From the NCBI RefSeq assembly GCF_038900055.1, contig NZ_JBBMQM010000001.1, positions 3,038,001 through 3,102,000 of the forward strand: a stretch of 64,000 bases of DNA. Reading direction: 5' to 3'. This stretch comes from Henriciella sp. AS95 (GTDB taxonomy: Bacteria > Pseudomonadota > Alphaproteobacteria > Caulobacterales > Hyphomonadaceae). The notes below the pieces were generated by a model. The model did not search any database and was not told the DNA's origin. It saw nothing but the letters and a program-made list of their open reading frames with translations. The translations under genes and the position numbers were made by a program. Numbering within the stretch: position 1 is the first letter of the stretch; the number at the start of each line of letters is the position of its first letter. Below are positions 8,469 to 17,929 of this stretch, in pieces.

Positions 8469-9302
8469 ATGAAACTACACAGGTCTATCGCACCAGCACT
8501 CGCGGTGCTCGCCTGCCTGTCAACCGCAGTCCCCAGCGCTGTGGCCCAGTCGTCGGGGGGCTGCCCACCCGAGATCTCGACAACGCCGCGCGCCGGAGTG
8601 CCGGCGAAACTGACCGTTCAGGACCTGCATGTGGGCATGACGCTGGCAGAAGCCGAAGCAACACTTGCTTGCAAGTTTCCAGGCTTTGAAACGGTTTTTC
8701 CGGACGGCGGGTACATTGTCAAAACCTATGAAACGCCTGTGGCTCTCAAGCAATTCCTGACGGTTTCGAACTTTCCACCGGCAAACAGGCTCGCCATGCC
8801 CGGCAACGAACGCGTCGATCTGCAGGCGATCGGCCTGCCGGGGAAAGAAGTCGTACACGCCATCGCTCATCGCAAGATGTACGAGACAGCGTCCCGGCCA
8901 ACGAAGGACGCACTCCACTCAGCACTTCTGAAAAAATACGGCGAACCGTCAGAAATCAACGACCTCTACGCATTCGGCAAAAGATATACCTGGTTTTATG
9001 ACGTAAACGGAAACCAAGTTACGAGCAGCCAGTATCATAAACCGGGCTGCATGAAAGCAACGGCGACCAAACCCACGGGTGTTACAAGTGGATTCGCCGC
9101 GACAGGGTGCGGCGTCGTTCTCGACATCCTGGTGAAGCCCGCCCGGGACAATCCTCAACTGGCCGACGCTCTGACCGTCAATATTGTCGACTCGCACGGT
9201 CTCGCAAGCGGGGTAGAAGCGCTTCAAGGGCACTTCGACAAGATTGAGAACGCCCGGCGCAACGCCGAAGCGGCAGAGGCATCGTCAGACATAGATCTAT
9301 AA
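8469..9302 (+). CDS. Exported protein of unknown function
   Basis: 277 residues from ATG 8469. The frame extends upstream to 8406, but 8469 follows an AAAAGG ribosome site and gives a good signal peptide, MKLHRSIAPALAVLACLSTA, cleaved near AVAQ. The mature part has the phrase LHVGMTLAEAEATLACKFPGF, a pattern reminiscent of small exported proteins with an SmpA/OmlA-like GMTxxEV motif. There are four cysteines in the mature part, consistent with disulfides in the periplasm. The C-terminus is charged and alanine-rich. I do not recognise a family and assign no function. It is followed by a hairpin shared with the convergent VOC gene. Confidence 0.7.
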   Translation: MKLHRSIAPALAVLACLSTAVPSAVAQSSGGCPPEISTTPRAGVPAKLTVQDLHVGMTLAEAEATLACKFPGFETVFPDGGYIVKTYETPVALKQFLTVSNFPPANRLAMPGNERVDLQAIGLPGKEVVHAIAHRKMYETASRPTKDALHSALLKKYGEPSEINDLYAFGKRYTWFYDVNGNQVTSSQYHKPGCMKATATKPTGVTSGFAATGCGVVLDILVKPARDNPQLADALTVNIVDSHGLASGVEALQGHFDKIENARRNAEAAEASSDIDL

Positions 9303-9306
9303 GAAC

Positions 9307-9342
9307 TCGCCCGTTCTTTCCTGTCAGGGAACGGACGGGCGA
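9307..9342. terminator. Hairpin in convergent intergenic region
   Basis: TCGCCCGT (9307-9314) and ACGGGCGA (9335-9342) are exact reverse complements, five bases after the stop at 9302 and just before the stop of the convergent VOC gene at 9349. It probably serves both strands. It has only a short T-containing loop and no clear T tract. Confidence 0.5.
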
Positions 9343-9348
9343 CCACCC

Positions 9349-9906
9349 TCAGGCCGTCTCGTCGGCGATCTTCTCGTGCAGCCAGGCGGCATGCCTTGGC
9401 GCTTTCTTGGTGCGGCTCCACTCATCCAGCATGTCTTCGGCGACCGATTTCAGCTCGCTCATCTGCTCGGGCGTGCCGATATTGCAGGCAAGCTCGAGCC
9501 GGTGACCATTCGGGTCGAAGAAATAGATCGACTTGAAGATGCCGTGATGGGTCGGCCCGACGACCTCCAGCCCGCGGCTTTCGGCCCGCGCCTTGGCGTT
9601 CATCAGATCGTCCATCGTCGCGACCTTGAAGGCGATATGCTGCACCCATTCGGGCGTGTTGCGGTCCCGGTCCATATCCGGCCTGGTCGGCAGCTCGAAA
9701 AAGGCGAGCACATTGCCATTCCCGGCATCGAGAAAGACATGCATGTACGGGTCCGCCGCGCCGGTGGACGGCACCTTGTCCTCTGCAATGGCGAGCTGGA
9801 AATCCATGCCCAGCACGTCCTTGTAGAAATCCACCGTCTCCTTCGCATCCTTGCAGCGATAGGCGACGTGGTGAACGCCTTGAAGATTGGGGGCAGTCTC
9901 GGTCAT
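9349..9906 (-). CDS. VOC-superfamily protein (glyoxalase/extradiol dioxygenase-like)
   Basis: 185 residues. It starts with GVHHVAYRCKDAKETVDFYKDVLGM, the classic first beta-alpha-beta module of the vicinal oxygen chelate fold. The second module is WVQHIAFKVATMDDL, and FDPNGHRLELAC carries the C-terminal glutamate. Candidate metal ligands are the His of GVHHVAY, the His of VQHIAF and the Glu of HRLELA. Members are metal-dependent dioxygenases, isomerases or lyases. It is the last gene of the hpd operon, overlapping its upstream neighbour by four bases (ATGA), so a role in aromatic amino-acid catabolism is plausible but inferred. The about 30-residue charged C-terminal extension is longer than in minimal VOC proteins. 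Confidence 0.85.
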   Translation of the reverse strand: MTETAPNLQGVHHVAYRCKDAKETVDFYKDVLGMDFQLAIAEDKVPSTGAADPYMHVFLDAGNGNVLAFFELPTRPDMDRDRNTPEWVQHIAFKVATMDDLMNAKARAESRGLEVVGPTHHGIFKSIYFFDPNGHRLELACNIGTPEQMSELKSVAEDMLDEWSRTKKAPRHAAWLHEKIADETA

Positions 9907-10133
9907 TCTGAATCCTCCGTTCTGTCACGTTTCTTCGGAAAAAATCTGTATCCGACGGACCAGCCGACAAGTCCGCCAATGCCGCCAAACAGCGCTGCGC
10001 GCCATGGATCGCCAAACGGCATGAAGCCGAACTGGATATCGGCCACGAGCAGGCCTGCGCAGATCACAAAGGCAATCGAGGCGGCGAGAAGGTTCGGCTT
10101 CAGGCCCATCTGCATTCTTCGGCGTTCAGTCAT
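9903..10133 (-). CDS. Small membrane protein in hpd operon
   Basis: 76 residues from ATG at 10133, preceded by an excellent GGAGGAG ribosome site, so I use it instead of the upstream in-frame start at 10178. Two membrane segments are visible: LLAASIAFVICAGLLVADI near residues 13-31, and a glycine-rich one AALFGGIGGLVGWSVGY near 44-60. Both ends are charged. Its stop overlaps the VOC start by four bases, implying coupled translation. The family is not recognised. It may anchor or partner the adjacent methyltransferase, but that is speculation. Confidence 0.7.
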   Translation of the reverse strand: MTERRRMQMGLKPNLLAASIAFVICAGLLVADIQFGFMPFGDPWRAALFGGIGGLVGWSVGYRFFPKKRDRTEDSE

Positions 10134-10150
10134 GGCATCTCCTCCCGGTG

Positions 10151-10597
10151 CTACACCCAGCGCCGTACGCGTTTGCAATACGCATCATATTCAGCGCCGA
10201 AGCGCTCACGCAGGGCCGCTTCCTCGGGTTTGATCTGGTTTGCATCAATATACCAGATCGCGACCGGCAGGAGCAGCAATCCCGCACTCCAGCCCTGTCC
10301 AAGACAAATCCCGAGCGCGAACAGCGCCATGCCCACATACATCGGGTTGCGACTGAAGCTGTAGATCCCGCCGCTCACCAGCGCGGTGGCTTCCGACGGA
10401 TCAAACGGGTTGACTGTCGTCTTCTTCAGGCGGAACCCGGTGACCGCGAGGATCAGGAGAACCGCCGCGCAAATCAGGGCGATCAAGCCCACAAAGGGCT
10501 GGAATGGAAACGTGAAGACGCTAGCCGGCACAAGGTGTTCAACGGCCCACCCGATCAGAATGGGCACGGCGAACACCAGGGGCGGCGGTATCTTCAC
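10151..10597 (-). CDS. Isoprenylcysteine carboxyl methyltransferase (ICMT/PEMT)-family membrane protein
   Basis: 148 residues with four hydrophobic segments. The diagnostic C-terminal half has [15 protein letters not shown] (the SAM-binding RNPxYxG signature), then [23 protein letters not shown], the conserved glutamate-rich end of bacterial ICMT-like proteins. These are inner-membrane, SAM-dependent methyltransferases, and most bacterial members have unknown acceptors. The start overlaps the stop of hppD by four bases (ATGA), so it is translated with the dioxygenase. Methylation of a quinone- or tocopherol-like product derived from homogentisate is a tempting but untested idea. Confidence 0.88.
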   Translation of the reverse strand: MKIPPPLVFAVPILIGWAVEHLVPASVFTFPFQPFVGLIALICAAVLLILAVTGFRLKKTTVNPFDPSEATALVSGGIYSFSRNPMYVGMALFALGICLGQGWSAGLLLLPVAIWYIDANQIKPEEAALRERFGAEYDAYCKRVRRWV

Positions 10598-11700
10598 GCG
10601 TCGGCCTTCTCTTCGACCGCCAGCGCGCCGCGCTTGATCTGGTCGCGTTCCATACTCTCGAACAGCGCCTTGAAGTTACCCTCACCGAAGCCTTGTTCAT
10701 AGTCGCCAACGCGCTGGATGAACTCGAAGAAGACCGGTCCGATCTGCGTCTCCGCGAAGATCTGCAGCAGCAGGCGCGGCTCGCCGCCTTCCGTCGTGCC
10801 ATCGAGCAGGATGCCGCGCTTCTTCAGCTCTTCGACATCGCGGCCATGGCCCGGCAGGCGCTCGGCCAGCATCTCGTAATACGTATCCGGCGGCGGCGTC
10901 ATGAAGGGCACACCAAGCGCTTTCAGCTTGTCCCATGAGGCGATGAGATCGTCAGAGATCAGCGCGATGTGCTGGATGCCTTCGCCGTTGAATTCGCGCA
11001 GGAATTCCTCGATCTGGCCCTTGCCGCCCTCGCCTTCCTCATTCAGCGGAATGCGGATCTTGCCGTCCGGCGCGGTCAGCGCCTGCGAGGTCAGGCCCGT
11101 ATACTCGCCCTTGATGTCGAAATAGCGGATTTCACGGAAATTGAAGAGCTGCTCATAGAAGTCAGCCCAATACTTCATCCGGCCCTTGTAGACATTGTGA
11201 GTAAGGTGATCGATCAGCTTGAAACCGGCGCCTTCAGGATATTTCTCGACGCCCGGCAGATATTCGAAATCGATGTCATAGATCGACAGACCCTCGCCCT
11301 CATCGTCATAGCGGTCGATGAGATAGATCAGCGAGTGGCCGATGCCGCGAACGGCCGGGATATTCAGTTCCATCGGCCCGGTCGGCACCTCGCAAGGCTC
11401 TGCGCCCTGGGCGATCAGATGGTCATAGGCCTTCTTCGCATCGCGCACGCGGAAACCCATGCCGCAGGCGCTCGGGCCATGCTCACGCGAGAAGTAATAA
11501 GCCGGTGAGCCCTTCTCATAATTGGTAATCAGATTGATGCCGCCCTGGCGCCACAGCTCGACGTCCTTGGAGCGGTGACGCGCCACCCTGGTGAAGCCGA
11601 TCGTCTCGAAAACCTTTTCAAGATGGCCCTTTTCAGGCGCAGAAAACTCGATGAATTCAAAGCCGTTGAGGCCAGCTGGATTTTCAAACAGGTCTGCCAT
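10594..11700 (-). CDS. hppD: 4-hydroxyphenylpyruvate dioxygenase
   Basis: 368 residues, the normal bacterial length. The enzyme converts 4-hydroxyphenylpyruvate, CO2 being lost, to homogentisate in tyrosine catabolism, using Fe(II) and O2 in the cytosol. The iron ligands are visible and correctly spaced: H165 in IDHLTHNV, H244 in GIQHIAL and E326 in FFEFIQR. Other family landmarks are [40 protein letters not shown] and [14 protein letters not shown]. It is the first gene of a four-gene minus-strand operon and is divergent from a MarR regulator, with a palindrome between them. Homogentisate 1,2-dioxygenase and the rest of the pathway are absent from the window, which is unusual for an hpd operon. 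Confidence 0.97.
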   Translation of the reverse strand: MADLFENPAGLNGFEFIEFSAPEKGHLEKVFETIGFTRVARHRSKDVELWRQGGINLITNYEKGSPAYYFSREHGPSACGMGFRVRDAKKAYDHLIAQGAEPCEVPTGPMELNIPAVRGIGHSLIYLIDRYDDEGEGLSIYDIDFEYLPGVEKYPEGAGFKLIDHLTHNVYKGRMKYWADFYEQLFNFREIRYFDIKGEYTGLTSQALTAPDGKIRIPLNEEGEGGKGQIEEFLREFNGEGIQHIALISDDLIASWDKLKALGVPFMTPPPDTYYEMLAERLPGHGRDVEELKKRGILLDGTTEGGEPRLLLQIFAETQIGPVFFEFIQRVGDYEQGFGEGNFKALFESMERDQIKRGALAVEEKADA

Positions 11701-11731
11701 GTGCTTAACCTCCTAAGATTGTTGTTACCAG

Positions 11732-11753
11732 AATAGTTGCATTTGAAACTATT
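11732..11753. promoter_or_regulatory. Palindromic operator candidate between hppD and marR
   Basis: AATAGTT (11732-11738) and AACTATT (11747-11753) are exact inverted repeats with an 8-base spacer, in the 78-base gap between divergent genes. The size and AT-rich symmetry suit a MarR-family dimer, so the divergent regulator may repress both promoters from here. Confidence 0.6.
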
Positions 11754-11778
11754 ATCAAGTTTGGAGACGTAAAAACGA

Positions 11779-12270
11779 ATGGATGACGCCAGCGGCAACT
11801 CAGGCCAGCCGACCGATACAACCCTCAGCCTCGACAGTTTCCTGCCCTACCGGCTCTCGGTTCTGTCGAATGCGGTCTCGCGCAAGATTGCGGACATGTA
11901 CGAGCGTGAGTTCGACATCTCCATCTGGCAGTGGCGCATCCTCGCCGTGCTGGGCGAGAGCGAAGGGCTGACATCCACCGAGGTCGCCGCCCGCACCCTG
12001 ATGGACAAGCCGGCCGTCAGCCGCGCCACGGCAGCCTTGCTGGACCGGGGCCTGATTTCCCGCACTTCCGACACAACCGACCGCCGCAAGGCTGCGCTGC
12101 GCATGACGCGCAAGGGCCGGGACGTCTATGATGCAATCATTCCGCGCGCGCTCGCCTATGAGCGGGACCTGATGTCTGCGCTCAGCGCTGAAGAAGCTGC
12201 AACGCTTCACGCCTTGCTAACCAGACTTTCCCATATTGCCTCGCCGGACCGCGATCTCTGGTCCGAATAG
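11779..12270 (+). CDS. MarR-family transcriptional regulator
   Basis: 163 residues. The winged helix-turn-helix is clear: ISIWQWRILAVLGESEGLTSTEVAARTLMDKPAVSRATAALLDRGLI, followed by the wing segment TTDRRKAALRMTRKGRDVYD, with the conserved D-R-R of the family. N- and C-terminal helices for dimerisation flank it. The MarR family usually represses nearby genes and is released by a phenolic ligand. Its position divergent from hppD, with an inverted repeat in the gap, suggests control of tyrosine catabolism by 4-hydroxyphenylpyruvate or homogentisate. The gene is 24 bases upstream of the DUF3137 genes and could be co-transcribed with them. Confidence 0.93.
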   Translation: MDDASGNSGQPTDTTLSLDSFLPYRLSVLSNAVSRKIADMYEREFDISIWQWRILAVLGESEGLTSTEVAARTLMDKPAVSRATAALLDRGLISRTSDTTDRRKAALRMTRKGRDVYDAIIPRALAYERDLMSALSAEEAATLHALLTRLSHIASPDRDLWSE

Positions 12271-12294
12271 ACGAATTTCGAGGGGGACATTCCA

Positions 12295-13377
12295 ATGAGC
12301 ATGCAAGCGGTTATGAGCGTTTACTTTGACAGGATCCGCAGCCAGCGGCCTGAATTCGAAGGCGCCGTGGCGATCTGGGCCGACAGACTGGCCCCTGAAC
12401 TCGAACGCATGGAAGTCGAGCGCAAGGCCGTCATCCACCGCGCGGTCAAACGCACCATCATCGTCGGTGCCATTATTGTGGCTGCCATCGCCCTACTGAC
12501 CTGGCAGGTCGGCTTTCAGGTCATGTTCCCGTTCGGCTTCTTCGCCGGTATCGTGCTGACCTTCATGCTCTCTGCCGCCGTCTGGATGCCGGTCTTCTCA
12601 ATGAAGTCGCAGACAAAGCAGCTCGTCGTCGGCGCGGCCTGCGAACCCTTCGGCTTCACATACGACACGCTGCACATGGACATGAAAGCGGTCTCGGACT
12701 TTCGAAGCCTCGGCTCCTGGATGAAGGCCAATTCCGGCTCGCTCACCAAGAGCGACGGTCCGCCCACCCCGGCCTTTGACCGGCTCAAGGAAGCGGGCCT
12801 CATGCCCTCCTATGACAACCGCAAATTCGAGGACCTCATCGAAGGCCAGCGCGCAGACGCCGGCTTCACCATGGTCGAATGCAAGCTCACCCAGACGCAG
12901 GGCTCGGGCAAGAACCGGCGCACCGTCACCAAATTCCAGGGTCTGCTGTTCAATGTCGAATACCCCGAACGCTTTATGGGCCGCACCGTCATCGCACGCG
13001 ACAAATGGTGGAAGCGCGGCAAGGGCTCGGGCGATTTGCAACGCGTCGATCTCGTCTCCAAGGAGCTTGAAGACGCCTTCACCGTCCACTCCACCGACCA
13101 GGTCGAGGCGCGCACCCTGCTGACGCCAGACCGCATGGAACGCCTGCTCGCGCTGGAGCGTCACTTCAAGGGCAGCAAGCTGCGCGGCATCTTTGAGGAT
13201 GGCCACATGACGCTCGCCCTCGAGGTCAAGGACCAGTTCGAGGCCGGCTCCATCTTCAAGCCGCTGGTCGACCCGAACCGCTTCATTGGCACGCTGATCG
13301 AAATCGGCCTCGTCTGCGACGTCATCGACGGCTTCCTCACGCGCGAATGGGCGCACAACCGGCTCGACGGCAGCTGA
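12295..13377 (+). CDS. DUF3137-family membrane protein, first of a tandem pair
   Basis: 360 residues with a strong GAGGGGGA ribosome site. An N-terminal cytosolic helix is followed by two close membrane segments near residues 60-76 and 79-100 (IIVGAIIVAAIALLTW and FGFFAGIVLTFMLSAA). A large soluble domain follows, with conserved phrases DNRKFEDLIEG, FQGLLFNVEYPERFMGRTVI, LLTPDRMERLLALERHFKG and IFEDGHMTLAL. This is the DUF3137 architecture, of unknown biochemical role. The second copy downstream shares the same order of motifs, so the two arose by duplication and may form a hetero-oligomer. Confidence 0.85.
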   Translation: MSMQAVMSVYFDRIRSQRPEFEGAVAIWADRLAPELERMEVERKAVIHRAVKRTIIVGAIIVAAIALLTWQVGFQVMFPFGFFAGIVLTFMLSAAVWMPVFSMKSQTKQLVVGAACEPFGFTYDTLHMDMKAVSDFRSLGSWMKANSGSLTKSDGPPTPAFDRLKEAGLMPSYDNRKFEDLIEGQRADAGFTMVECKLTQTQGSGKNRRTVTKFQGLLFNVEYPERFMGRTVIARDKWWKRGKGSGDLQRVDLVSKELEDAFTVHSTDQVEARTLLTPDRMERLLALERHFKGSKLRGIFEDGHMTLALEVKDQFEAGSIFKPLVDPNRFIGTLIEIGLVCDVIDGFLTREWAHNRLDGS

Positions 13378-13431
13378 CCTCATTCGGCCAGATTCCACGC
13401 CTTCATCCATAGGAGACCGGATGGGGGCGTC

Positions 13432-14493
13432 ATGCTCAGTTCAAAGCCTGACCTGCAGGAGATTGCGCGCTCGCGGCCTGAATTCGCCGAGGCGCCACGC
13501 GTCTGGCACACCTATCTGAAGCCGGAACTGGAAGCGCGGGAACAGGATCGCCGCGCCGCCATCCACAAGGCGACCCTGCTGACATGGACCATCTCCGCCG
13601 TGATCATCCTGCCGCTTGTCTTCGTGGCGATTGCGCTTACCCATAATGAATATGCGGCCATGGCCGCCGGCTATGTCGGCTTTCTGATTGCCAGATATGC
13701 GACCAGCTCCCTGCGGGCGCACGAGCAGCGATTACACACACAGATCAAGGAACTGATCGTTGGCACCGCCTGCCTGCCGCTCGGCTTTGACTATGACCCG
13801 ATGCGCGACACACTTGAGGATCTCGGCAACAAGAAAACCCTCCTTGCAAACTATGATGACGCCCTGCGCGTTGATTATATGACAGACCAGGACGATCCGA
13901 CCGGCGCCGTCTGGAGACTGCGCGACGCGGCTCTTCTCGACTATTTTGACTCCCGACGCTTTGAAGACCACGTCTCTGGAGAGCGCTCCGGTGTCCGCTT
14001 CGACGCCGTTGATGCAAGGCTGACCACCGGCAGCGGAAGTCACACCACGAACATCCTGTCCGGCCTGCTGGTGCACGCTGAATATCCGGTCCCATTTGAA
14101 GGCCGCACCATCCTCATGCGCCGCGGCACGGACCATATGCGCGACCAGCTGAAAGACTTGCAGAGGGTTCGGCTCGTCTCGCCGGAATGGGAGAGCAAGT
14201 TCTCCGTCTGGGGAACAGACCAGGTTGCCGCCCGCGCCCTGCTCACCCCCGACCGGATGGAGCGCATTCTGGCGCTGGAAGACCATTTCGAGGGCGGAAA
14301 GCTGAGAGTCCTGTTCGAAGACGGCCACCTGACCCTCGCCCTCAACACCGGCAATCTCTTCGAAGCCGGCGGCACCATGAAGCGTCTCGCAGACCCCAGC
14401 CGCTTTATTTACACGCTCCACCATCTCGGCCTCCTCTGCGACGTGATCGATGGCTTCACTGCGCGCGAATGGGCATCGCAGAAACTGCAATAA
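13432..14493 (+). CDS. DUF3137-family membrane protein, second of a tandem pair
   Basis: 353 residues, starting after GGATGGGGGCGTC. It is built like its upstream neighbour: a short N-terminal helical part with RSRPEFAEAPRVW, two membrane segments near residues 38-56 and 60-78, then the soluble domain with DSRRFEDHVSGERSG, GLLVHAEYPVPFEGRTIL, LLTPDRMERILALEDHFEG and LFEDGHLTLAL. The motifs match closely but the intervening sequence has diverged. No catalytic motif is recognisable in either copy. The 54-base gap between the genes suggests co-expression. Confidence 0.85.
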   Translation: MLSSKPDLQEIARSRPEFAEAPRVWHTYLKPELEAREQDRRAAIHKATLLTWTISAVIILPLVFVAIALTHNEYAAMAAGYVGFLIARYATSSLRAHEQRLHTQIKELIVGTACLPLGFDYDPMRDTLEDLGNKKTLLANYDDALRVDYMTDQDDPTGAVWRLRDAALLDYFDSRRFEDHVSGERSGVRFDAVDARLTTGSGSHTTNILSGLLVHAEYPVPFEGRTILMRRGTDHMRDQLKDLQRVRLVSPEWESKFSVWGTDQVAARALLTPDRMERILALEDHFEGGKLRVLFEDGHLTLALNTGNLFEAGGTMKRLADPSRFIYTLHHLGLLCDVIDGFTAREWASQKLQ

Positions 14494-14636
14494 AAAGAAC
14501 GCTCACGCGCTCTGCTTGAGCTTCTGGCGCGGGCCCTTCCTGTTCACAGATCGATCAAATTTCACAGATCCACGAAACCGGATATTGGTTTTGTTTTGAG
14601 ACAAGGAGACGCGCGCAAACAAGCAGGACCCGACGC

Positions 14637-16157
<1,521 letters not shown>

Positions 16158-17147
16158 ATGGCTGACACCGCAACACTCGCCCCGATCACAAGCGAAAAAC
16201 CTCCAATTGTCCGCACCGACGCTGGCGAAGCCATGCTGTCGAACGGCGTTACAGGCGAAACCCCGCTGACCATCTGCGTGCCTTGCTACCATGACAGCGC
16301 CGACCCGCTGGCCGCTCGCCTCTCTCGCCTCGACGGCGCGCACAGGACGACCCTGATTTTCTTCGATGACGGATCGGCAGATGACGCCATGTCGCAAGCG
16401 CTCGTGCGCCATGTCATGGCCCATCCCGGCCCCGCGCATCTCGTCACGTCGCCGCGAAATATCGGCCGCTCTGAAGCCAGAAACCGTCTTACCGCGCTCG
16501 CCAAGACCGACTGGCTGCTCTTTCTGGATGCCGACATGTGCCCGGACACTGACCGGTTCCTGACGCGTTACCTCAAGGCGCTCGACAGCGCCGAAGGGCC
16601 ATCCCTGATCGCCGGCGGTTTCAGCGTAAGGCAAGTCGGCCCCACCTCGGAAACCGGCCTCCACCACGCCCAGTCCAAACGCTCCGAATGCCTGCCCGCA
16701 GCGATCCGCAGCGAGGATCCCGGCCTTTACGTTTTCTCGTCGAACATCCTTGTCCATGCCGATATCCTGAACGCGATCGGCTTCGATGAAGGGTTCACCG
16801 GCTGGGGCTGGGAGGATGTCGACTGGGGCCTGCGCGTCGCAGAGGCCTACCCCGTCATCCACATCGACAACACCGCCACCCATCTCGGCCTCGACCCGAC
16901 GGCAGTCCTGATCGAGAAGTTCGGTGGCTCCGGCGCCAATTTCGCGCGTCTGGCAGAGCGCCATCCCGATGCGATGAAATCGATGAAGCTCTTCAAGATG
17001 GCCCGGCTCATGCGCTTCCTGCCCGCCCGGCCCATGTGGCGCGGGCTCACGAAATTCACGGCCCGGCAGTCCGTCCTGCCAATGTCGATGCGTCTCGCCG
17101 CGCTGAAGACATACCGCGCGCTCGAATACGCTGAGCATCTGTCATGA
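16158..17147 (+). CDS. Family 2 glycosyltransferase of the holdfast-type locus
   Basis: 329 residues. The GT-A nucleotide-sugar fold shows as LTICVPCYHDSADPL, LIFFDDGSADD, SPRNIGRSEARNRL and FLDADMCPDTDRF, where DAD is the metal-binding DxD-like motif. A later GWGWEDVDWGLRV matches the catalytic-base ED/DxxW element of inverting GT2 enzymes. The first 30 residues are a non-conserved extension. It would add a sugar to the lipid-linked repeat begun by HfsE, on the cytosolic face of the membrane. ATG follows the hfsE stop directly and the stop overlaps hfsH by four bases, so it is embedded in the operon. It may correspond to HfsG or HfsL of other Caulobacterales, but I cannot decide which. Confidence 0.88.
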   Translation: MADTATLAPITSEKPPIVRTDAGEAMLSNGVTGETPLTICVPCYHDSADPLAARLSRLDGAHRTTLIFFDDGSADDAMSQALVRHVMAHPGPAHLVTSPRNIGRSEARNRLTALAKTDWLLFLDADMCPDTDRFLTRYLKALDSAEGPSLIAGGFSVRQVGPTSETGLHHAQSKRSECLPAAIRSEDPGLYVFSSNILVHADILNAIGFDEGFTGWGWEDVDWGLRVAEAYPVIHIDNTATHLGLDPTAVLIEKFGGSGANFARLAERHPDAMKSMKLFKMARLMRFLPARPMWRGLTKFTARQSVLPMSMRLAALKTYRALEYAEHLS

Positions 17148-17929
17148 CCGCACTCGCCCTCGCAGACTATGTGCCGGACCGCTCGCTCGGCGCGAAGATC
17201 CGCCGCCGCCTGACACGTTGGAAGGTGGCCAAGCCGCTGCCCGTCCAGCCGCGCGAAACCTATATCTGCTTCACCTTCGACGACTTCCCTAAATCAGCCG
17301 CCGATACCGGCGCCGAGATCCTCGACGAAGTCGGCGCCAGGGGCGGCTATTATGCCTGCACAGGCATGGCGGGTACGAGCGGTACGATGGGCGAGCTTTT
17401 CGACGAGCGTGACCTCGCCCCGCTGGTCGCCGCCGGCCATGAAATCTGCGCGCACACGGAAAGCCATGTTGATTGCGCCCGCGCCTCGTTGAATGACGTT
17501 CTTGTCGACATCGACACCAATCTCTCGCACCTGAAAGAGATGGGCCACAGCCTGCCTGTCACCCAGTTCGCATGGCCCTATGGTGAAACCAGCGCATCGC
17601 TGAAACCGGCCATGACCACCAAATTCGATGCTGTGCGCGGCATCCTTCCCGGCGCCAACAATAAGGGCGCGGACCTGATGCAGCTGTCGGCCTATGAACT
17701 GGACGCCAGTGACGCCAGCACCGCACGTGCCGCCGCCGCCATCGAAGCCGCCGCAAAAAACCCGACCTGGCTATTTGTCTTCACACACGATGTACGGCAG
17801 AATGGAAGTCCTTGGGGGACCACACCTGAAGACCTGAGACGCCTCGTACGCCTTGCGCGCGACACCGGCGCGAATCTGGTAACGCCTTCACACGCGGTTC
17901 AGGAAATACTGGCTAAGGACGCGGCATGA
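17144..17929 (+). CDS. hfsH: Polysaccharide deacetylase, HfsH-type
   Basis: 261 residues with the NodB-homology fold. Motif 1 is CFTFDDFPKS near residue 43, with the catalytic and metal-binding aspartates. Motif 2 is HTESHVD near residue 104, with the two metal-binding histidines. FAWPYGE is motif 3 and FTHDV is motif 5, carrying the late histidine. Such enzymes remove N-acetyl groups from GlcNAc residues. In Caulobacter and Hirschia, HfsH partly deacetylates the holdfast and so makes it cohesive and surface-binding. There is no signal peptide, so action on the cytosolic side or on lipid-linked units is likely. It overlaps the neighbouring glycosyltransferase genes by four bases on both sides. 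Confidence 0.9.
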   Translation: MTALALADYVPDRSLGAKIRRRLTRWKVAKPLPVQPRETYICFTFDDFPKSAADTGAEILDEVGARGGYYACTGMAGTSGTMGELFDERDLAPLVAAGHEICAHTESHVDCARASLNDVLVDIDTNLSHLKEMGHSLPVTQFAWPYGETSASLKPAMTTKFDAVRGILPGANNKGADLMQLSAYELDASDASTARAAAAIEAAAKNPTWLFVFTHDVRQNGSPWGTTPEDLRRLVRLARDTGANLVTPSHAVQEILAKDAA

